Source: Marinobacter adhaerens HP15
GTDB lineage: Bacteria > Pseudomonadota > Gammaproteobacteria > Pseudomonadales > Oleiphilaceae
Assembly: GCF_000166295.1 (NCBI RefSeq)
Contig: NC_017506.1
Location: forward strand, 2,232,001-2,296,000
Length of the DNA: 64,000 nt
Direction: 5' to 3'
Shown: positions 1 through 7,886 of the stretch, in pieces
Layout: every line of letters begins with the position of its first letter
Numbering within the stretch: position 1 is the first letter of the stretch
Program-made: the position numbers and the translations under genes
Notes under the pieces: model-generated
The model's database searches: none
What the model was told of the DNA's origin: nothing
The model's input: the letters and a program-made list of their open reading frames with translations, nothing else

Positions 1-12
1 CCATGGTGTCAC

Positions 13-333
13 TCAGTCTTCGGCACAGTCCACGCAAACCGTGGTATATGGCAGAACCTGCAAGCGGCGTGGGTCAATGGCCTCGCCGCAGGATTCGCAT
101 TCGTCACCCACACCGTTATCAATCCGAGCCAGTGCGTGTTCAATCTGAGCGAGTTCGGAACGGGTTTCGGTTTCCAGCGAATCGACCACTTCGTCGTTCT
201 GGGTCTGGGTAGCCTGCTCCTCGAAATCCTTGTCTAACGCGCCCCCTTCCCGATGCTGATGCGCCTCATAACGGGAAAGTCTGGCCGTCAGGTCGGCTCT
301 CAGTGTTTCAAGTTCGGATTTCCGGTTGGTCAT
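13..333 (-). CDS. DksA/TraR-family zinc-finger protein
   Basis: Small (106 aa) protein of the DksA/TraR family, whose members bind in the secondary channel of RNA polymerase. The N-terminal two thirds is a charged helical stretch suggestive of a coiled coil. The C-terminus carries a four-cysteine zinc finger, CESC followed by CVDC. It is shorter than true DksA (about 150 aa), so it is a DksA-like paralogue rather than housekeeping dksA. The ATG at 333 is chosen because AGGAGG lies just upstream; an upstream in-frame start at 381 would add 16 residues lacking family character. Divergent from the phasin gene. Family assignment is firm; the physiological role is inferred. Confidence 0.85.
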   Translation of the reverse strand: MTNRKSELETLRADLTARLSRYEAHQHREGGALDKDFEEQATQTQNDEVVDSLETETRSELAQIEHALARIDNGVGDECESCGEAIDPRRLQVLPYTTVCVDCAED

Positions 334-476
334 ATGGCGCCTCCTGCCTTGCCGGGAAAACATGTTCCTACAGTAAAGCATAAGCTGAACCCGGGATTGA
401 TGCTTGTCAAAATTGCGTCACGCAGGATGAGGCAGAATAGAATTCCATCAAATCCATACGCAAAGGAGTTGTGACC

Positions 477-809
477 ATGAACACCGAGCTTTTCGAAAAA
501 GCGACCCGTCTGAACGAAACCCTGTTCGAGCAATTTGGCAAGGCTGCAGAAATGCAGATGAACGCCTTCCGACGTTATGCCGATGTCACCATGGAGCAGG
601 CTAAAAAGGTGTCTGAGGTCCGTGATCTGGAGAGCCTGAAAAGCCTGACTGGCGACCAGGCGGAGACCCTGAAATCACTGAGCGAGCAGTTCACCGCAGA
701 TTGGAAAGCCTGGCAGGACTACTTCAACGAAAGCAGGGAGCAGATTCAGAAGGTGTTCGAGAAAGCACCCGAGGCATCGGCCAAGCCCGGCCCGAAAACC
801 GCCAAATAA
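477..809 (+). CDS. Phasin family protein
   Basis: 110-residue amphipathic helical protein of the phasin family, which coats polyhydroxyalkanoate granules and influences their size. It is rich in charged and aromatic residues with no signal peptide, and ends in an Ala/Pro/Lys-rich tail, typical of short phasins. ATG at 477 is preferred over the in-frame GTG at 471 because AAGGAG (463-468) sits 8 nt from the ATG but only 2 nt from the GTG. The PHA synthase gene starts 9 bp downstream, so the two are very probably one operon. Confidence 0.88.
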   Translation: MNTELFEKATRLNETLFEQFGKAAEMQMNAFRRYADVTMEQAKKVSEVRDLESLKSLTGDQAETLKSLSEQFTADWKAWQDYFNESREQIQKVFEKAPEASAKPGPKTAK

Positions 810-818
810 GGGATAGTT

Positions 819-2621
819 ATGTTCGGTCTGGATACGCTCGGGAAAGCAGTAGGTCAGCTCGTCAACGGCTTCGAAACCAACGTCCGCCAGGGACAGCAGC
901 AACTGGAGAAAGCATTCGGAGATGCTGGCGTCCTGGATGCCGCAACGCTCTCCACGATAACGGAAATGTCGGATGCCTACCGCACAATGGCCGAAGATCT
1001 GCTCCTGCATCCGCTCCGGTTTGCAGGAGCGGAACTGGATCTGGCCCGCAAACATGCCGCGCTGGGGTACTACACCCTTGCACGGCTCGTGGGCAAGGAC
1101 AAGAAGCCCGTTGTCGAACCAGAGGCCGACGACCGACGCTTCCAGGCCGAGGAGTGGCACAAGCATCTGCCTTTTGATGTCCTCCACCAGGCCTATCTGA
1201 TCAACTCACAGGCCTTTCTGAACTGGGCGGCCGGCATGGAAGGGATTCCCCCGGCAGGACGGGACCAGATGCTGTTCTACGCCCGACACCTGACCAGCGC
1301 ACTGTCGCCATCGAATTTCCCCGCCACGAATCCGGAAGTGCTCAGGATTACGTGGGAACGCAAAGGGATGAACCTGATTGACGGTGGACGGCAGCTGATC
1401 GAAGACCTGCGGCAGAATCCTTCCCTGTTCAATGTTGGGATGACAGATCGCTCTGCCTTTGAGGTAGGACGTAATCTGGCAACTACCCCTGGCAAGGTCG
1501 TGTTCCAGAACGAACTGATGCAGTTGATCCAGTACTCGCCAACAACAGAGACCGTCAGCAAACGCCCGTTGCTGATTGTTCCGCCATGGATCAACAAGTA
1601 CTACATCCTGGACCTCACCGCCAGGAACTCCTTTATCCAGTGGTTGGTCAACCAGGGACAGACTGTTTTTATTATTTCCTGGCGAAATCCCGGGCCCTCC
1701 CTGCGGGACAAAGGCTGGGAAGACTACATGGAACTCGGGCCACTGGCGGCCATGGATGCGGTTACCGAAGCCACCGGCGAAGACCAGATGAATCTGATCG
1801 GCTATTGCATCGGTGGCACCCTGCTGGGCTCAACATTGGCCTGGCTCAAGAAAAAAGGCCGTGATCCGGTAGCCAGTGCTACCTATCTGACGACACTTCT
1901 GGACTTCTCGGACCCTGGCGGAATCGGTGTCTTCATCAACGATCACTCGATCCGGGGTATTGAGAAAATGCTGGAGCGCAAGGGCTACCTGGACGGCCGC
2001 GCTATGGCGTTCACGTTTAACCTTTTGAGAGAAAACGAGCTGTTCTGGTCGTTCTGGACCAATAACTACCTTAAAGGCCAGAAGCCCGCGGCTTTTGACC
2101 TGCTGTACTGGAACACCGATGGCACCAACCTGCCAGCGCGAATGCACAGCTACTATCTGCGACAGATGTACCTGAATAATCGACTGGTGAAGCCAGATTC
2201 CCTGAATCTGCTCGGCGAGTCCATCAATCTGTCCGAAATCGATGTGCCCTCTTTTTTCCTGTCCGCCAGGCAGGATCACATCGCCAAATGGAAAACCACC
2301 TACAAAGGGGCGCTGGCCCACGGCGGTGATGTCCGCTTTGTGCTCTCCGGCTCCGGCCATATCGCTGGCGTGATCAACCCGCCCTACAAGGAAAAGTACG
2401 GCTACTGGACCAATGACACCCTGGTGCCGGATGCAGACACCTGGTTCGAGAAGTCCGAACACCATCCGGGATCCTGGTGGCCTCACTGGCTCGAGTGGAT
2501 TGCCCGTTTCTCAGACGGCGACGTGCCGGCTCGCATCCCCGGCGAAGGGAAACTTCCTGCGATTGAAGACGCACCCGGCAGCTACGTCAAAGTCAAAGCT
2601 GCGGAGGCCGTGAAGCAGTAG
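819..2621 (+). CDS. phaC: Class I poly(3-hydroxyalkanoate) synthase
   Basis: Polymerises (R)-3-hydroxyacyl-CoA into polyhydroxyalkanoate storage polymer on the granule surface. At 600 aa it matches class I PhaC length. An N-terminal PhaC domain is followed by an alpha/beta-hydrolase fold. The lipase-like box is GYCIGG with nucleophile Cys330, and Asp486 (in RQDHIAKW) and His514 (in SGSGHIAG) complete the triad. It follows the phasin gene by 9 bp. A GC-rich hairpin without a T tract lies just after the stop. No phaA or phaB is in the window, so monomer supply is encoded elsewhere. Confidence 0.95.
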   Translation: MFGLDTLGKAVGQLVNGFETNVRQGQQQLEKAFGDAGVLDAATLSTITEMSDAYRTMAEDLLLHPLRFAGAELDLARKHAALGYYTLARLVGKDKKPVVEPEADDRRFQAEEWHKHLPFDVLHQAYLINSQAFLNWAAGMEGIPPAGRDQMLFYARHLTSALSPSNFPATNPEVLRITWERKGMNLIDGGRQLIEDLRQNPSLFNVGMTDRSAFEVGRNLATTPGKVVFQNELMQLIQYSPTTETVSKRPLLIVPPWINKYYILDLTARNSFIQWLVNQGQTVFIISWRNPGPSLRDKGWEDYMELGPLAAMDAVTEATGEDQMNLIGYCIGGTLLGSTLAWLKKKGRDPVASATYLTTLLDFSDPGGIGVFINDHSIRGIEKMLERKGYLDGRAMAFTFNLLRENELFWSFWTNNYLKGQKPAAFDLLYWNTDGTNLPARMHSYYLRQMYLNNRLVKPDSLNLLGESINLSEIDVPSFFLSARQDHIAKWKTTYKGALAHGGDVRFVLSGSGHIAGVINPPYKEKYGYWTNDTLVPDADTWFEKSEHHPGSWWPHWLEWIARFSDGDVPARIPGEGKLPAIEDAPGSYVKVKAAEAVKQ

Positions 2622-2631
2622 ACCTCTGCGT

Positions 2632-2651
2632 GGCCCGCATTCCTGCGGGCC
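2632..2651 (+). terminator. Hairpin downstream of phaC
   Basis: GGCCCGC and GCGGGCC form a perfect 7-bp stem with a 6-nt loop 10 bp after the phaC stop. No T run follows, so it is either a weak intrinsic terminator or an mRNA 3'-end stabiliser. Confidence 0.45.
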
Positions 2652-2720
2652 AACGTATCTCGCCCCGCTTCCGCCGTTGTGGCACTATGGCCCGCTTGAT
2701 GAACGGCGGAGAACCTCCCG

Positions 2721-4085
2721 ATGTTTTATACCACCCTCGCGGCGATCGTGGTCGCCATGATCCTGTTTGCCTGGCTCGGACTGAGAGCCCGTCTCGCCGA
2801 CGGCGGACTGGATGACTATGTAACGGCAAGAAACAGTCAGGGAGCCAGGGCCCTCGGACTGTCTTTCCTCGCTTCCGGCATGGGCGGCTGGATACTGTTT
2901 GCCCCGCCGGAGGTTGGCGCACTGGTCGGCCCTCTGGCTCTGGCTGGCTATGCCCTGGGCGCCGCCTTGCCGTTTATCGTGTTCGCCTTCTGTGGCCCCG
3001 CTATTCGCCGCTTCCTTCCGGAAGGACGCAGCATCGGCGAATTCGCCAACGCCTGTTATGGCAATGGCGTACGCCGCTACGTTTCGACGATCTCGGTGCT
3101 CTATATGCTTTGCTTTCTGACCGCGGAGCTTACTGCCATTGGTGCCATAACGTCGCTGCTTTCCGGTATTGATGGCGGCATTGTGGTCATTGGCGTTGCC
3201 ATAACCACACTGGTATACACCGCTGTCGGTGGTCTCAGGGCCAGCATCGTTACCGACCAATGGCAGGCGCTGTTACTGATCGGCTTGCTGGCTATCGTCA
3301 GTTTTGTTGCCGTAGGCAAGCTTCCGGACGCAGCACCCGCAGCGCTACCGGATATCCCTGCGTCGGCGGCCCTGAGCGTGGCGCTAACCCTGGTGATTGC
3401 CGTCACCGCCGCCAACCTGTTCCACCAGGGATACTGGCAGCGTTTATGGTCGGCTCGTGATACGGACGCCCTGAGCCGCGGCGCGTTGCTGGGCGGCGTG
3501 GTCACCATCGCCGTTGTCGCCGTGGTTGGCGGGCTGGGAATACTGGCGGCCATGAGCGGCGCCGACCTTGGCAGCCCGCCGATTCCGTTTTTTGCCTTGC
3601 TTGCTGATGCGCCGGCCTGGCTCGCTTTACCGGCCCTGATCCTGGCCATCACACTCGTGGCATCCTCGGTGGATACCCTGCAGAACGCACTTGCGTCGCT
3701 GGCGGTTACCGAAAAACAGGGGTTGTCCATTGTCAGTGCCCGATGGTTTACCGTGCTGCTGATGATTCCTGTGGTTCTGGTGGCACTTCAGGGGATTTCC
3801 GTGCTGCGGCTATTTTTGATCGCAGACCTGCTTTGCGCCACGGCGGTTCTGCCTGTACTGATGGGGCTCTGGGGAAAAATGACCACGAGGGCGGCGATCC
3901 TGGGCTGTCTGGCGGGACTTTTCGGCGCGATTCTGCCCGGATGGATTACCGGTGGCAGCCTGATGGCCGGATTGGAAGCTGCCAGCTTCCCCGGCAGCAT
4001 TCCCACCCTGATGCCTTTCGTTGGTGCCCTGGTAGGCTCCGGACTGGTCAGTGTCGTGATCGCGACCACAACCCGGAAACGCTAA
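2721..4085 (+). CDS. Sodium/solute symporter (SSS)-family-like permease
   Basis: 454-residue polytopic inner-membrane protein with about 12 hydrophobic segments. The segment TAVGGLRASIVTDQWQ resembles the conserved TM5-TM6 region of Na+/solute symporters (PutP/PanF superfamily), and the early GMGGW glycine cluster also fits. Substrate cannot be read from sequence. A GGAG lies 9 nt before the ATG. It is convergent with the TonB-like gene, sharing a strong hairpin at 4095-4124, so it is a single-gene unit or the distal gene after phaC. Confidence 0.72.
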   Translation: MFYTTLAAIVVAMILFAWLGLRARLADGGLDDYVTARNSQGARALGLSFLASGMGGWILFAPPEVGALVGPLALAGYALGAALPFIVFAFCGPAIRRFLPEGRSIGEFANACYGNGVRRYVSTISVLYMLCFLTAELTAIGAITSLLSGIDGGIVVIGVAITTLVYTAVGGLRASIVTDQWQALLLIGLLAIVSFVAVGKLPDAAPAALPDIPASAALSVALTLVIAVTAANLFHQGYWQRLWSARDTDALSRGALLGGVVTIAVVAVVGGLGILAAMSGADLGSPPIPFFALLADAPAWLALPALILAITLVASSVDTLQNALASLAVTEKQGLSIVSARWFTVLLMIPVVLVALQGISVLRLFLIADLLCATAVLPVLMGLWGKMTTRAAILGCLAGLFGAILPGWITGGSLMAGLEAASFPGSIPTLMPFVGALVGSGLVSVVIATTTRKR

Positions 4086-4094
4086 GCGGCATAC

Positions 4095-4124
4095 TTGCTG
4101 TCCAGTGCCCTAGCTGGACAGCAA
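4095..4124. terminator. Bidirectional hairpin between convergent genes
   Basis: TTGCTGTCCAG (4095-4105) and CTGGACAGCAA (4114-4124) form a perfect 11-bp stem with an 8-nt loop. It lies between the symporter stop and the convergent TonB-like gene and overlaps the latter's stop codon (4110-4112). Position and symmetry suggest it ends transcription from both sides. No long T tract is present. Confidence 0.6.
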
Positions 4125-5111
4125 TTCGATCGGATAACGGATCTTGGTTTGATCAACGCCCGGTCGGGCCCCGAAATCCACCAACCTCAGACGATTGCAG
4201 ATCTTGCTCTCCAGCGCCGGCTCATTGAGTGTAGATTCCACCACCGAACAACTCGATACTGCACCGTTCGGCTCAATGACCAACTCCGGGGTAATACTTC
4301 CCTGCAGCGACGGTTTGCGCCGAAGCTCCCGGTTGTAGATGCTGTAGATCGCGGATTTGTTGGCATCCATGGTCCGGCGCAACTCTTCCTTGCTCCGGGT
4401 TCTGGCCGCAGTTTCCTGCTGTTCCTTGCGTGCCGCCTCTTTCACCGCAGCAACTCTCTCTGCTTCGGCAACTTCCGCGCGCTGACGCTCGGCCAGGGCG
4501 ACCTGACCGGCCTCCCGGTTGAGCACTTCCTCGTTCACCCCACTGCTCTTCGCGCTCGCGGTCGCGCGCGAGGCCAAAGTATCACCGGTTTTGCGGGCAA
4601 TAGGTTCCGCTGTATTGGCAACCGGGCCGTCCAGCTTGACCGACTCCGCCAGCGAACTGAGTTTCTTCAGTTCGTTCCCCATTGCGAGAATACCGGTATT
4701 CTTTGCCTTCTCCCGCGCCTTGGCGACCTCTTCAGGCTTGGGTTCTGGCTTGGGCTCCGGTTTTTCGGCTACCTGAGGCTCCGGCTCGGGTTCCGGCATC
4801 ACCGGTTCAGGAACCGGCTCCGGCTTGGGCTCTGGTTTGGCCTGTTCCACCGGCTTTTCCTCAGGCTTCGGCGGTTCGGGCTCCGGCTCGGGCAACACCG
4901 GTTTTGGGGGCTCCTTTTTCTCGATGATCAGCTTGGCCAGCTGAGGCGGCAGAGCTTCCTGTTCCTGCCTGTCACGTTCTGGCAGCTCTACCCAGCTGAC
5001 ATAACCTGCAATTGCAAGGAACAATGGCATCACAAAAACAGCGGCGGCCAACAACCGCTTACGTTCACCACGCTCCTGATTCCAGGGCAATCCGTACCGA
5101 TAATCCATCAT
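4110..5111 (-). CDS. TonB/AgmX-like energy-transducer protein
   Basis: 333-aa inner-membrane-anchored periplasmic protein. After a short cytoplasmic N-terminus there is one membrane segment (about residues 20-38), then a long Pro/Glu/Lys-rich spacer (about 65-130) of the TonB/TolA kind, and an Ala/Glu-rich helical stretch (about 165-240). The C-terminal domain of about 80 residues, with RKPSLQGSITPELVIEPNG, resembles the AgmX/PglI C-terminal or TonB-like fold. It begins 2 bp after ExbD2, so it should be the transducer of the ExbB-ExbD complex. Its partner is unknown. It is the last gene of the long minus-strand cluster. Confidence 0.8.
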   Translation of the reverse strand: MMDYRYGLPWNQERGERKRLLAAAVFVMPLFLAIAGYVSWVELPERDRQEQEALPPQLAKLIIEKKEPPKPVLPEPEPEPPKPEEKPVEQAKPEPKPEPVPEPVMPEPEPEPQVAEKPEPKPEPKPEEVAKAREKAKNTGILAMGNELKKLSSLAESVKLDGPVANTAEPIARKTGDTLASRATASAKSSGVNEEVLNREAGQVALAERQRAEVAEAERVAAVKEAARKEQQETAARTRSKEELRRTMDANKSAIYSIYNRELRRKPSLQGSITPELVIEPNGAVSSCSVVESTLNEPALESKICNRLRLVDFGARPGVDQTKIRYPIELLSS

Positions 5112-5113
5112 GG

Positions 5114-5614
5114 TCAGGCTCCCTGTTCCGCACGCTGATTAACCGCCAGGGAAATACTGGCGTAACCGGCGTCCACACAGGTGGACATGATTTTTTTCAG
5201 CAGCTCGTAGGGCAGTTCGCGGTCTGCAAGAATGGTAATTGGTCGACCCGCATCCGGGGCAGGTGCCGACGAGCGACTGGCCTGATAGTCCAGTTCCTGC
5301 TTCAGGGCAGGCTCCACCTGTCCGTCAAACGTCTGGAAGGCGTCGCGTTTCACTACCAGCCGACCGTTCACCAGGATATCCCGGTCTGTGACGGTGAGGG
5401 CCAGGACGTCACCAGGGGGTTGCTGAGCGGTGGAATCCGGCAGTTTGATAGTGTTGTTCTGGTTCAATACCTGTACGTCGGAGGAGGAGTTCACCATCAG
5501 GAAGAACACCAGGATGGTGAAGATATCCATCAACGAGACCAGGTTCATCTTTCCCTGGCTTTTATTGCGCCGGTAATGGCGTTTCTGGCGGCGGGCCTTG
5601 GCAGATTCTTTCAT
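5114..5614 (-). CDS. ExbD/TolR biopolymer transport protein (second copy)
   Basis: 166 aa. A basic N-terminus leads into one membrane segment (about residues 24-44) containing SLMDIFTILVFFL, with the Asp expected of the proton-conducting ExbD/TolR family. A periplasmic ExbD domain follows. The ATGA overlap (5611-5614) with the preceding exbD implies translational coupling. Two different ExbDs with one ExbB and a TonB-like protein is the arrangement seen in specialised TonB-type systems. Confidence 0.88.
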   Translation of the reverse strand: MKESAKARRQKRHYRRNKSQGKMNLVSLMDIFTILVFFLMVNSSSDVQVLNQNNTIKLPDSTAQQPPGDVLALTVTDRDILVNGRLVVKRDAFQTFDGQVEPALKQELDYQASRSSAPAPDAGRPITILADRELPYELLKKIMSTCVDAGYASISLAVNQRAEQGA

Positions 5615-6123
5615 GAACTCACCTCCGCGGATCCCGAAGGCTGTGCGGGCGCATCGCCGAGAGAGATCTCGGGGAACAGCTCCGCTTCAACCACACTACC
5701 AGCCACTACTGCCTCGTACGAGCGCACCGTGTCCATCACCGAGACCAGAGACTGATAGGACGTCTGCCGGGACGGCATAATAATCACATCCTTTTTGTCG
5801 GGCACACGGCTCTTGATTTCCTTCATGACATCCTTGAGCAGAACGAAATCATACTCGCCCTCGCGCTGGGGGATGTTCTTGATGACGCCGCCCTGGTTAT
5901 CCGCAACGACCAGGCGATCCTCATAGATCACCACCTGGATCTGCAGCTCTTCCGCCTGCTGGGCCGACAGGCTCTCACCGGTCGGGAAGTTGAGTTCCAG
6001 AACGCTGGTGTGGGCGAACACCATATTCAGCAGCAGTACCGGCACCAGCACAATCATGAGATTCATGAAGGGCGTGATGTCGAGATCGGCCTCACTTTGT
6101 AGGCGACGATGTTTCCGTCTCAT
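5611..6123 (-). CDS. ExbD/TolR biopolymer transport protein (first copy)
   Basis: 170 aa. The basic N-terminus and the motif DLDITPFMNLMIVLVPVLL are typical of ExbD/TolR, with Asp at the start of the single transmembrane helix (about residues 18-38). The rest is the periplasmic domain. It lies 25 bp after exbB and overlaps the second exbD by 4 bp. It should form a proton-motive-force-driven motor with ExbB. Confidence 0.9.
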   Translation of the reverse strand: MRRKHRRLQSEADLDITPFMNLMIVLVPVLLLNMVFAHTSVLELNFPTGESLSAQQAEELQIQVVIYEDRLVVADNQGGVIKNIPQREGEYDFVLLKDVMKEIKSRVPDKKDVIIMPSRQTSYQSLVSVMDTVRSYEAVVAGSVVEAELFPEISLGDAPAQPSGSAEVSS

Positions 6124-6148
6124 GGCCTGACATCCTTCTGGCTGGTTA

Positions 6149-6856
6149 TCAGGCCGGGCTACCGGCCGGAGTCGCTACCTGTGCCGGCGCAGCGGCATTC
6201 TGTCCCTGTGGTTGAGCGGCGGTCTTACTGCCAGAACCATCGCTGAGGAGGTTCAGGACCTTGATGCCCGCCATCTCAAAGCTGTCGACGATCTCATTGG
6301 TCTTGGTCTGCAGCAGTGAGTGGATCAGCAGCATGGGAATTGCAGACATAAGGCCGAAGGCGGTGGTGTTCATGGCAACCGAGATACTCTGGGACAGAAG
6401 GCTCGCCTTCTGGGCCGGATCCGCTGCAGCTACCGCGGTAAACGCTGCAATCAACCCAATAATGGTACCCAGCAGGCCGAGCAGCGTGGCAATGTTGGCC
6501 AGCGTGGCCAGATACTGGGTACGCTTTTCCAACCGCGGCATCACATCCAGCAACCCCTCTTCCATCGCGTATTCGATCTCTTCACGACCCTGGCGGCGGG
6601 CCAGGCGCTGAAGGCCGAAGCCGATCATGGTCGACATGGCACTACCGGATTCCTGGGTGTAGTTCAGGGCGCCCTTCAGGTCACGCTTGGCGATCATCTG
6701 ATGCAGGCGGTTGAAGTCCCGACGGTTGGTCAGTTTCTGGGCGGAAAGGTAAACGTAACGTTCAATGGCAACAATGAGTCCGACAATCAGCACAACTGCA
6801 ATCGGAAACATAAAAAAGCCACCTTCCTGGAAGAAGCGAACGGCGGTATCGATCAT
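6149..6856 (-). CDS. ExbB/TolQ/MotA-family proton channel
   Basis: 235-aa inner-membrane protein with three hydrophobic segments (about residues 15-35, 115-140 and 155-180). The conserved region LATLANIATLLGLLGTIIG followed by FGLMSAIPMLL is diagnostic of the MotA/TolQ/ExbB family. The C-terminus is Ala/Gln/Pro-rich. It starts the ExbB-ExbD-ExbD-TonB module. The 139-bp gap upstream is the largest within the minus-strand cluster and could hold a separate promoter for this module. Confidence 0.92.
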   Translation of the reverse strand: MIDTAVRFFQEGGFFMFPIAVVLIVGLIVAIERYVYLSAQKLTNRRDFNRLHQMIAKRDLKGALNYTQESGSAMSTMIGFGLQRLARRQGREEIEYAMEEGLLDVMPRLEKRTQYLATLANIATLLGLLGTIIGLIAAFTAVAAADPAQKASLLSQSISVAMNTTAFGLMSAIPMLLIHSLLQTKTNEIVDSFEMAGIKVLNLLSDGSGSKTAAQPQGQNAAAPAQVATPAGSPA

Positions 6857-6995
6857 TTTCTGGGCACTCCATGGTCCGGTTTTCAGATCAGTCTAAGCGC
6901 GTCACTCCCCTGCAAGGGTAAGTTCGCGAAAGTCTGTGTGAGGGTTTGTTTAATCTTGCGCAGGAACACACTCATGACGTGACAGGCATCACACT

Positions 6996-7301
6996 CTACT
7001 GCCCTGTGTTGGCCTGGGTCTGTTTGATAAACGCTTCGTGGTACTTGATAAAACGCTGGAACTCATAGCGTTCCAATGGCCGGAGACCCTGATCAACCAT
7101 CAGGCGTTCTTCTGGCGCACGCAACTCGTCCACTTCCGGTGGCTGCCAGGGCACCAGATACATCACCGTAGGCACTTCCTGATCGCCACGGATTCGCGTG
7201 CCCTCAATGGTAACCACACCCGGAGCGTCCTGGGCGAAGACCATCGGCGCCGTGGGCACCAGCGCGGAAACTGCCAGAGCGATTAGCGCGAGACGTTTCA
7301 T
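6996..7301 (-). CDS. Small exported protein of unknown function
   Basis: 101 aa with a clear Sec signal peptide (about residues 1-23, ending VFAQ). The mature part of about 78 residues is acidic/aromatic and contains EGTRIRGDQEVP and WQPPEVDEL. I recognise no domain. It lies between the TPR lipoprotein (15 bp upstream) and exbB and is probably a periplasmic component of the same system. Confidence 0.7.
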   Translation of the reverse strand: MKRLALIALAVSALVPTAPMVFAQDAPGVVTIEGTRIRGDQEVPTVMYLVPWQPPEVDELRAPEERLMVDQGLRPLERYEFQRFIKYHEAFIKQTQANTGQ

Positions 7302-7316
7302 ATCACATAGTCCACA

Positions 7317-7886
7317 TCAGATTCTGTTTTTGGCATCGAAGATCCAGTCTTCCAGTCTGGGGTGCGGCTCACTGGCCGCGGACTGATAACGCTCATAAAG
7401 GTCAACCGCCTCGGCAGGTTTACCCAGGTAGATATCAAGCAGGAAGGCCAGATTAAGGATCGCAGGCGCGTAATTCGGATCAGCAGACAGTGCCGCGCGA
7501 TAATACCCTTCTGCTTCGTCGAATTCTCCGGCATTCCGGGCAATTACTCCCAGATGATTCAGCGCCTGGACATGTTCAGGATTCACCGTGAGCGTGCGTT
7601 CAAACCAACTTTTCGCGGTCTCGGTATCCTCTTCCTGGAACGCAATAATGCCAAGGTTGGCCATGGGGCCGGCTTTTCCGGGGTAGTCGCTCGCCAGTTG
7701 CTCGAATCGGGTTTTGGCCTCGGCAAGATTTCCCTCCTCCATGGCACTCACGGCCTTGGCGAATGACGCTTCCAGTGCAGCTTGCTCAACTTCTGCCTTA
7801 GACTCCGGCGGCGCCGGCGCCGTCACACACCCCGAAAGCGAAAAAATCACGAAAAGACAGAGTCCGCAGGCCTTAATCGAGCTCAT
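7317..7886 (-). CDS. TPR-containing lipoprotein
   Basis: 189 aa. The signal peptide ends in a lipobox (LSGC), so the protein should be a periplasm-facing lipoprotein. About four tetratricopeptide repeats cover residues 40-170, including a motif around WFERTLTVNPEHVQALNHLG. ATG 7886 is used because AGGGGG lies about 7 nt upstream; a TTG two codons earlier is less likely. The gene overlaps the end of the large TPR gene by 14 nt, indicating coupled expression. The role is probably scaffolding. Confidence 0.82.
   Translation of the reverse strand: MSSIKACGLCLFVIFSLSGCVTAPAPPESKAEVEQAALEASFAKAVSAMEEGNLAEAKTRFEQLASDYPGKAGPMANLGIIAFQEEDTETAKSWFERTLTVNPEHVQALNHLGVIARNAGEFDEAEGYYRAALSADPNYAPAILNLAFLLDIYLGKPAEAVDLYERYQSAASEPHPRLEDWIFDAKNRI

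Noticed and set aside
4095..5138. 347-residue open frame opposite the TonB-like gene
   Set aside because: Mirrors the Pro/Glu/Lys-rich spacer codons; Leu/Arg/Phe-rich low-complexity product without family features.
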